From positions 26,417 to 90,416 of the forward strand of contig JAJPIT010000003.1 in the NCBI GenBank assembly GCA_021324615.1: a stretch of DNA of 64,000 nucleotides. Reading direction: 5' to 3'. This DNA comes from Terriglobia bacterium. Its GTDB lineage: Bacteria; Acidobacteriota; Terriglobia; Bryobacterales; Bryobacteraceae. Position numbers and translations under genes: made by a program. Positions 58,908 through 64,000 of this stretch are shown one piece after another. The notes below the pieces were generated by a model. The model was not told the DNA's origin. It worked only from the letters and a program-made list of their open reading frames with translations, and made no database searches. Position 1 is the first letter of the stretch. Each line of letters starts with the position of its first letter.

Positions 58908-60020
58908 TCACGCGCAAAACTCCCGGATCGCCGCGACCAGACAGGTTACGCACTGTTCCAGCTCGCCGAGCGGCACGAACTCGCCCGGCCGGTGCGCCAC
59001 CGTCATGTCGCCCGGACCGAAGACCACCGTTTCCGCGTCCGGAGAGCCCAGGTGCGCCGCCTCGGTTCCAAACGCGACCGTGGCGGCGCGGCGCCCGCTG
59101 AGCCTTTCCAGCAGATTCGCCAGCGCCTCACCGCGCGACGGCGCGAAGGCCGGATCCAGCCGTTTCACCTCCAGCTCCGCCTGGAAGCCCGGATCTTTTT
59201 TCCGCAGCGCCGCCAGTTCCTCGCCAATCAACTCCGCCGCCCACCGGCCGTCCTGGCCCGGCACCGGCCGCCACTCGACCGTAATACGACATTCTCCCGG
59301 CACAATGTTTTTGGCCGATCCGCCCCGGATCACCCCGGCGTTCAGCGTCGTGTAGGGCGGATCGAAGGCGCGGTTGCGCCGCGCCGCCAGCTTCCTGGAG
59401 ACGCGCTCCAGAGCGAGAATCACGCGCGCCGCGTCGGCGATCGCCGATCGCCCGCGCGCCGGAAACGCGCTATGCGCCTCTTTTCCCCGAACCACGATCT
59501 CCGCCAGCGCGTATCCCTTGCCGGCGCGAACCGGCGCCAGTCCGGTCGGCTCGCCGATGATGGTGTGGCGGGCGCGCAGAGCTTTTTTCTTCGCCAGAAG
59601 TTTCGCTCCCACGCATCCGATCTCTTCATCGGCGGTAAGAACCACGGCCAGGGGCCGGGCCAGCCGTTCCGGGTCGATCCGGGACGCCGCGCTCAGAACG
59701 CAAGCCAGAAATCCTTTGACGTCGCAACTGCCGCGCCCATACAGCTTCCCTGCGCGGATTTTCGGATTCACGGCTTCCTTCCAATCCGCATCGAACGGAA
59801 CCGTGTCGGTGTGGCAAACCAGCGCCAGGGCCGCGATTCCCGGCCGGGTGCGGGCCACCACGTTCAATTTCGCGGTTCCCGCGGGGTCGGTGTAGGGGTG
59901 GCGCTCGATCTTCCATCGGTCGAGAAACTTGAGCGCGTAGTTCACCACGGGAACGTTGCTCAGCGACGAAACGGAGGGAATCGCGACTAAATCGCGCAAA
60001 ATCGACGCTGTTTTCACCAT
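58908..60020 (-). CDS. M20-family deacylase (ArgE-like)
   Basis: 370-aa zinc peptidase-like deacylase. Metal and catalytic residues are recognisable: LVCHTDTVPFDADW (His, Asp), GRGSCDVKGFLACVL (Asp), TADEEIGCVGAK (Glu-Glu) and the dimerisation domain with VRGKEAHSAFPARGRSAI. Length and motifs fit N-acetylornithine deacetylase or a related N-acyl-amino-acid deacylase. Its start overlaps the hutF stop by 7 nt, so in this context it could act on N-formyl-glutamate (inference). Confidence 0.85.
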   Translation of the reverse strand: MVKTASILRDLVAIPSVSSLSNVPVVNYALKFLDRWKIERHPYTDPAGTAKLNVVARTRPGIAALALVCHTDTVPFDADWKEAVNPKIRAGKLYGRGSCDVKGFLACVLSAASRIDPERLARPLAVVLTADEEIGCVGAKLLAKKKALRARHTIIGEPTGLAPVRAGKGYALAEIVVRGKEAHSAFPARGRSAIADAARVILALERVSRKLAARRNRAFDPPYTTLNAGVIRGGSAKNIVPGECRITVEWRPVPGQDGRWAAELIGEELAALRKKDPGFQAELEVKRLDPAFAPSRGEALANLLERLSGRRAATVAFGTEAAHLGSPDAETVVFGPGDMTVAHRPGEFVPLGELEQCVTCLVAAIREFCA

Positions 60021-61378
60021 AAACTCCGCTGAATGCGCGCGAACCGGCGAACCACCTCTTCCTGCGCGGGATGCCGCCCGTCTTCGACCAGGCGTTTTCC
60101 GCCGACGAAAACATCGCGGATCGCGGTGCGTTCCAGCGAAAAGACGACGTGATCGAGCAGCGAGGACGCCTCCGCGCCGGCCACCGAAAAATCATTCAGG
60201 TCGATGGTGAAGAAATCGGCGGCGCGGCCCGCTTCCAATTTTCCGCCGGGCGAGCCGAGGCTATCGGCGCCCGATTCCGTCGCGCTTTGAAATAAGCGCC
60301 GAGCCAGGTCGTCGCTTTTCGAAAGAACCACGCGCTCCAATTTGTTCATTCGCAGATGGTATTCCAGCAGCCGCGCGTCCTCCAGAATATCGATCTGAAT
60401 ATTGCTGTCGGTTCCGAAACAGATTTTCGCGCCGGCGTTGTAAAGCAGATCGGCGGCGACGGCGCCGTCGCCCAGATTCCGCTCCGAAGTCGGGCAGGCG
60501 CAGACGTGCGATTTTCCAAGGAAACCGGCCTCTTCCGGAGTGATGTGGATGGCGTGAATGGCGGTGAAGCGGGCATCGAGCAGGCCTTCGCGATCGAGCA
60601 GTTCTACCGGCCGGCAGCCATGCTCGGCCAGGCAGGCTTCCACCTCGGCCGGCTGTTCGGCGACGTGCATGTGCGTGCGGAGCCGGTTTTGGCGCGCGTA
60701 TCCGGCGACACGGCGCAGATAATCGAGCGGGACGGCGCGGATGCTGTGCGGCGCGACGCCGACCCAGGCCCGATCGTCCGCGGCGGATTCGCGCAGCGCC
60801 TCCGTGTCGGCGATAAAATCCTCGACGTGCGGCGTAAGAAAACGGATCTGCCCCGGATCGGGCGGCTGGTTCCATCCGGCGCGCGCGTAGGCGGTCCGCA
60901 GCAGCGCGATCCTCAGGCCGGCGTCGCGCGCGGCGCGCAGAATTTCAAGCGCCAGCAGATTGCGCGGCGCGCAGGCGCTTCCATCCGGGCGATGATGCAG
61001 GTAATGAAATTCGCCAACGGTGGTGATGCCGGAAAGCAGCATCTCCAGAAACGCCATGCGCGCCACATCGTACATGGCTTCGGGGGAGACGCGGTTGGCG
61101 GCGTGGTACATGGCGGCGCGCCAGGTCCAGAAAGTATCGCGCTCCGCCGTTCGTTTTTCAGTCCGGCCGCGGATCACCCGTTGGAAGGCGTGCGAATGGA
61201 CGTTCACCAGGCCGGGCAGCAGCGCGCGGCCCGCCAGCCGGTGCGCGGTTTTCAGATCCCCGGGATCGCTTGAAAAACGCGAGATCCGGCCGGACGCATC
61301 GGCGAACATCGCCACGCCGGAGGCGAAACGGCCGTCCAGATAAATCAGATCCGGCAGCCAGCCGGTTTCCCTGGTCAT
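60014..61378 (-). CDS. hutF: Formimidoylglutamate deiminase
   Basis: 454-aa amidohydrolase of histidine degradation converting N-formimino-glutamate to N-formyl-glutamate and ammonia. The start at ATG 61378 gives MTRETGWLPDLIYLDGRF; motifs include GLVNVHSHAFQRVIRG, WVGVAPHSIRAVP, RTHMHVAEQPAEVEACL, AIHAIHITPEE and KICFGTDSNIQIDIL, the ligand set of HutF. It lies 4 nt from the ridA stop and overlaps the M20 gene. Other hut genes are not in the window. Confidence 0.9.
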   Translation of the reverse strand: MTRETGWLPDLIYLDGRFASGVAMFADASGRISRFSSDPGDLKTAHRLAGRALLPGLVNVHSHAFQRVIRGRTEKRTAERDTFWTWRAAMYHAANRVSPEAMYDVARMAFLEMLLSGITTVGEFHYLHHRPDGSACAPRNLLALEILRAARDAGLRIALLRTAYARAGWNQPPDPGQIRFLTPHVEDFIADTEALRESAADDRAWVGVAPHSIRAVPLDYLRRVAGYARQNRLRTHMHVAEQPAEVEACLAEHGCRPVELLDREGLLDARFTAIHAIHITPEEAGFLGKSHVCACPTSERNLGDGAVAADLLYNAGAKICFGTDSNIQIDILEDARLLEYHLRMNKLERVVLSKSDDLARRLFQSATESGADSLGSPGGKLEAGRAADFFTIDLNDFSVAGAEASSLLDHVVFSLERTAIRDVFVGGKRLVEDGRHPAQEEVVRRFARIQRSLW

Positions 61379-61382
61379 GGGA

Positions 61383-61760
61383 TCAGGCCGCGGCGATGCA
61401 GTCGATTTCAACGCGCACGTCGCGCGGCAGCCGCGCCACTTCGACGGTGCTGCGGGCCGGCGAGTTCTGCCCGAAATAGCGGGCGTAGACCTCGTTCATC
61501 TTCGAAAAATCGCTCATATCTTTCAAAAATACGGTGGTCTTGACCACTTTTTGCAGCGACGATCCGGAGGCTTCAAGCACCGCTTTCAGATTTTCCAGCA
61601 CGCGTTCGGTTTGCGCCGCGACGTCCCCCTCGATCACCTGCCCCGAGGCGGGATCGAGGGGGATCTGCCCGCTCAGAAAGGCAAAGCCGTTGGCCACCAC
61701 GGCCTGCGAATAGGGCCCGATGGCTTTGGGCGCCTCCGCTGTGGAAATGGTTTTGGTCAT
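61383..61760 (-). CDS. ridA: RidA-family enamine/imine deaminase
   Basis: 125-aa trimeric protein that hydrolyses reactive 2-aminoacrylate-type intermediates. [28 protein letters not shown] and the C-terminal [22 protein letters not shown] (including the conserved Arg in the latter) are diagnostic. Clustered with hutF, suggesting protection during amino-acid deamination. Confidence 0.93.
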   Translation of the reverse strand: MTKTISTAEAPKAIGPYSQAVVANGFAFLSGQIPLDPASGQVIEGDVAAQTERVLENLKAVLEASGSSLQKVVKTTVFLKDMSDFSKMNEVYARYFGQNSPARSTVEVARLPRDVRVEIDCIAAA

Positions 61761-61775
61761 GCCGATGCTCCTGTA

Positions 61776-62693
61776 TCAGTTGAGTTTTAAAGTCCCGATG
61801 ATTTGGGAGATATTTTCGATCTTTTCCTGTTCCAAGAAGCGGTCCAGTTCGCCTGCGATGCGCAGCGGGGCGGCCGGATCCCAAAAATTCACCGAGCCGG
61901 CCTCGACGGCCGAGGCGCCCGCCATCAGGAACTCCGCCGCGTCAAGGCCGCTGGCGATGCCGCCGATGCCGATCACCGGAATCTTGACGGCCTGCGCCGC
62001 TTCGTAGACCAGGCGCAGCGCGATGGGTTTGATGGCCGGGCCGGAGAGCCCGCCGAAGCCGGCTCCCAGGCGGGAGCGGCGGGTGCGCGGATCGATGGCC
62101 AGGGCCACGAATGTATTGACCAGAGAGATGGCGTCGGCGCCGGCCCCGGCCGCGGCCTGCGCCAGCGGCTCGATGCGCGCCACGTTGGGGGAAAGCTTCA
62201 CAATCAACGGGCGCCGGGCCGCCGCGCGCACCGCCGCGACCACTTCGGCCAGCAATGCCGGGTCGCTGGAAAAAACAATCCCGCCATGCCGCGTATTGGG
62301 GCAGGAAACGTTCAACTCGTAGGCGGCGACGCCGTCTGCATCCTCAAGTATCCGAGCCACTTCCACGTACTCCTCGACGGCGTAGCCAAAAATATTGGCG
62401 ATCACGGTCGCACCTGACGCCCGCAGTTCCGGGAGTTTTTCGCGCACGAAGGCGCGAACGCCGATGTTCTGCAATCCGATCGAGTTGATCAGGCCGGCCT
62501 GGGTTTCGTAGAGCCGCGGCGGCGGATTGCCGGGCATCGGTTCGAGCGAAAGGCCCTTCACTACCACTCCGCCTAACGAGGCCAGATCCACGAATTCCTT
62601 AAATTCGACTCCGTAGCCGTAGGTCCCTGAGGCCGCCAGTACCGGATTTTTAAGGGAAATGCCGCACAGCGAGGCGGCCAGCCGCGGGGACAT
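61776..62693 (-). CDS. pyrD: Dihydroorotate dehydrogenase, class 1
   Basis: 305-aa FMN enzyme of pyrimidine synthesis. The start ATG 62693 gives MSPRLAASLCGISLKNPVLAASGTYGYG; class-1 motifs are NSIGLQNIGVRAFVREKLP, ELNVSCPNTRHGGIVF with the active-site Cys, and IVKLSPNV. The open frame continues upstream to 63974 but that part is antisense to the histidine kinase and has no homology. Class 1B (PyrDB) would need a PyrK partner, not present in the window; the class-1A/1B choice is open. Confidence 0.92.
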   Translation of the reverse strand: MSPRLAASLCGISLKNPVLAASGTYGYGVEFKEFVDLASLGGVVVKGLSLEPMPGNPPPRLYETQAGLINSIGLQNIGVRAFVREKLPELRASGATVIANIFGYAVEEYVEVARILEDADGVAAYELNVSCPNTRHGGIVFSSDPALLAEVVAAVRAAARRPLIVKLSPNVARIEPLAQAAAGAGADAISLVNTFVALAIDPRTRRSRLGAGFGGLSGPAIKPIALRLVYEAAQAVKIPVIGIGGIASGLDAAEFLMAGASAVEAGSVNFWDPAAPLRIAGELDRFLEQEKIENISQIIGTLKLN

Positions 62694-62897
62694 TTTATCC
62701 AGGATAGCAGCCGCTGAGCGCATGATGGAACGGGACTTGCGCCTGAAAAACCGAACCTGGGGAGGAGCTAAAAGCGAAAACGGCCGCGTACTAAGGTCTC
62801 TTGCCGATATTCCGCCGCCCGGATTCGGCGCACCATGGAAAGCGTGGAGGCCGGCGCGAAGGAAACACCGCTGAAGCCGATAAGGGTTGCTGACGGC

Positions 62898-64000
62898 ATG
62901 AGAGAAGAGCCCCAGCAGCCCAAGCCGCCCCACTTCCGCTCGCTTGCCTCGAAGTTTTCGATCTTCACCGGCGTGCTGGTGTCCTGGGTGGTGATCACGG
63001 TTCTGTGCTGGGACCTGCGCATGCACACCTTCGATGTGGGCAAGGGGATCATGCTGTGCGCCGTTGTGGTGGTGGTCGCCGGCGCGCTTTCGCGCTTCAC
63101 CATCCGCCTGCTGGCGCGCCCGCTGGCGCTGCTGCAGGCCGGCATCACCAGCGTGCGCGAAGGCAAATTCGAGCCGATCCAGGTCAGCCGCACCGGCGAT
63201 GAGATCGAGGATCTGGGCAAAAGCTTCAACAGCATGATCGAGGCGCTGGCCGCATCGCAGCAGGAGATCCGCCAGCATCAGGAGCTGCTGGAAGAGCGCA
63301 TCCGGCAGCGCACGGCGGACCTGGAAAAGGCCATGCACGCCGCCCTCGCCGCCAGCCAGGCCAAGAGCGAGTTTCTCGCCAACATGTCCCACGAACTGCG
63401 CACTCCCATGAACGGGCTGCTGGGGATGCTGGACGTGATGCTGGACACGCCGGTCACCGCCGAGCAGCGCGAGCATCTGGAAACGGCGCAGCGCTGCGCC
63501 TATTCGCTGCTCGGCTTGCTCAACGACATTCTGGACCTGTCCAAGATCGAAGCCGGCAAGATGGTGATGGAGCGCCTGCCCTTCAACCTGCGCTCGGTCG
63601 TCGAGGACTGCGTGAAATCGCAGAGCGTGAAGGCCGCGCAGAAGCGGCTGGATCTGAAGCTGGAAGCCGACGCGGCCGGGCCCATCCATCTTTTCGGCGA
63701 TCCGCTGCGGCTGCGGCAGATCGTGGCCAATCTTCTGTCCAACGCCCTGAAGTTCACCGAGCGCGGCGAAGTCCGCGTCCGGCTCACCACGGCCCGCCAG
63801 AGCGACGGGAAGATCCTGGTGGAGATTCGGGTGAGCGACACCGGACCGGGAATTCCGGCCGATAAACTGGATGAGATTTTTGAGAAGTTCACCCAGGCCG
63901 ACGGCAGCATCACCCGCCGCTACGGCGGAACCGGTCTGGGATTGGCGATCACCCGGAAGCTTGTGGAAATGCACGGAGGCACGGTGAACGTGGAAAGCGA
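62898..64000 (+). CDS. Sensor histidine kinase, N-terminal part (cut by the window end)
   Basis: 367 codons visible, no stop. Start ATG 62898 ([20 protein letters not shown]); an in-frame ATG at 62835 would add 21 residues. Two transmembrane helices (about 20-40 and 52-70) with almost no periplasmic loop, a HAMP-like linker ([16 protein letters not shown]) and coiled coil, then HisKA with His165 in [15 protein letters not shown], the N box ([14 protein letters not shown]) and G boxes ([19 protein letters not shown]). The layout, with PMNGLLGML after the H box, is that of hybrid kinases; the rest (receiver, Hpt) would lie beyond the window. Divergent from pyrD. Confidence 0.93.
   Translation, partial: MREEPQQPKPPHFRSLASKFSIFTGVLVSWVVITVLCWDLRMHTFDVGKGIMLCAVVVVVAGALSRFTIRLLARPLALLQAGITSVREGKFEPIQVSRTGDEIEDLGKSFNSMIEALAASQQEIRQHQELLEERIRQRTADLEKAMHAALAASQAKSEFLANMSHELRTPMNGLLGMLDVMLDTPVTAEQREHLETAQRCAYSLLGLLNDILDLSKIEAGKMVMERLPFNLRSVVEDCVKSQSVKAAQKRLDLKLEADAAGPIHLFGDPLRLRQIVANLLSNALKFTERGEVRVRLTTARQSDGKILVEIRVSDTGPGIPADKLDEIFEKFTQADGSITRRYGGTGLGLAITRKLVEMHGGTVNVES

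Noticed and set aside
61776..63974. A long open frame on the minus strand through pyrD and beyond.
   Set aside because: Only the 305-aa pyrD part is homologous; the rest is antisense to the histidine kinase and is composition-driven, as GC-rich genomes give long shadow frames.

Overview
The window is GC-rich, gene-dense bacterial chromosome, about 66 protein genes with mostly short gaps and many 1-4 nt stop/start overlaps. I see no rRNA, tRNA, CRISPR array, insertion sequence or prophage. The best taxonomic clue is a secreted protein (42010-43617) ending in the short C-terminal domain TIGR03437, abundant in Acidobacteriota of the Solibacter/Bryobacter group. Supporting traits are the LPS heptosyltransferases, the short phosphatidylserine decarboxylase, the many secreted and TPR proteins and the RND efflux cluster. 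I infer a Gram-negative soil acidobacterium of the Bryobacterales; this rests on domain recognition, not on a marker-gene phylogeny.

Layout. 1-2.46 kb (-): LPS inner-core genes (waaF, a degenerate nucleotidyltransferase-like gene, a second heptosyltransferase, the start of a methyltransferase-like membrane protein). 2.5-7.5 kb: NfeD protease, S41 peptidase, arginase-ddl pair, rpsT. 7.5-11.6 kb (-): holA, lptE, an Asd-like pseudoenzyme, pssA, psd. 11.7-19.2 kb (+): TMTC-like membrane TPR protein, alpha/beta hydrolase, TPR protein, SPOR protein, S9 peptidase. 19.2-22.1 kb: ssb, then NIPSNAP-pxpB-pxpC. 22.1-23.4 kb (-): GNAT and undecaprenyl-phosphate sugar-1-phosphate transferase. 23.9-26.0 kb: cyclophilin and a GH79-like glycosidase, closed by a strong terminator. 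26.2-33.8 kb: receiver-like protein, RraA-like protein, then adaptor, RND pump and TolC-like channel. 33.7-38.1 kb: TPR protein, rnhA, PerM-type transporter, ruvX, mltG. 38.1-40.3 kb: heparinase-like secreted protein and an 0.8 kb stretch without a clear protein gene but with strong RNA-like hairpins. 40.3-46.3 kb: dacB, FmdB zinc ribbon, TIGR03437 protein, flavin reductase, HU protein, site-2 protease, family-2 glycosyltransferase. 46.3-50.1 kb: family-4 glycosyltransferase, prepilin peptidase, amidohydrolase, VanZ-like protein. 50.1-54.0 kb: a c-di-GMP/sigma-54 locus (PilZ, enhancer-binding protein, HD-GYP/GGDEF protein). 54.0-64.0 kb: cysteine-cluster protein, uncharacterised genes, amidohydrolase, NarL-type regulator, FAD oxidoreductase, M20 deacylase, hutF, ridA, pyrD, and a hybrid-type sensor histidine kinase cut by the window end.

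Common themes are envelope construction (LPS core, phospholipids, peptidoglycan, exopolysaccharide), secretion and efflux, and c-di-GMP or phosphorelay signalling. The most unusual observations are: nested inverted repeats with U-tracts at 39650-39799 and 39962-40019 (possible uncharacterised small RNAs); four alternating GCGACA half-sites between the sigma-54 activator and the divergent c-di-GMP gene; an ATACC-N8-GGTAT palindrome repeated around the receiver-like/RraA genes; an RND pump lacking two of the usual proton-relay residues; and two apparent pseudoenzymes (an RfaE2-like protein without HxGH, an Asd-like protein without the catalytic Cys).
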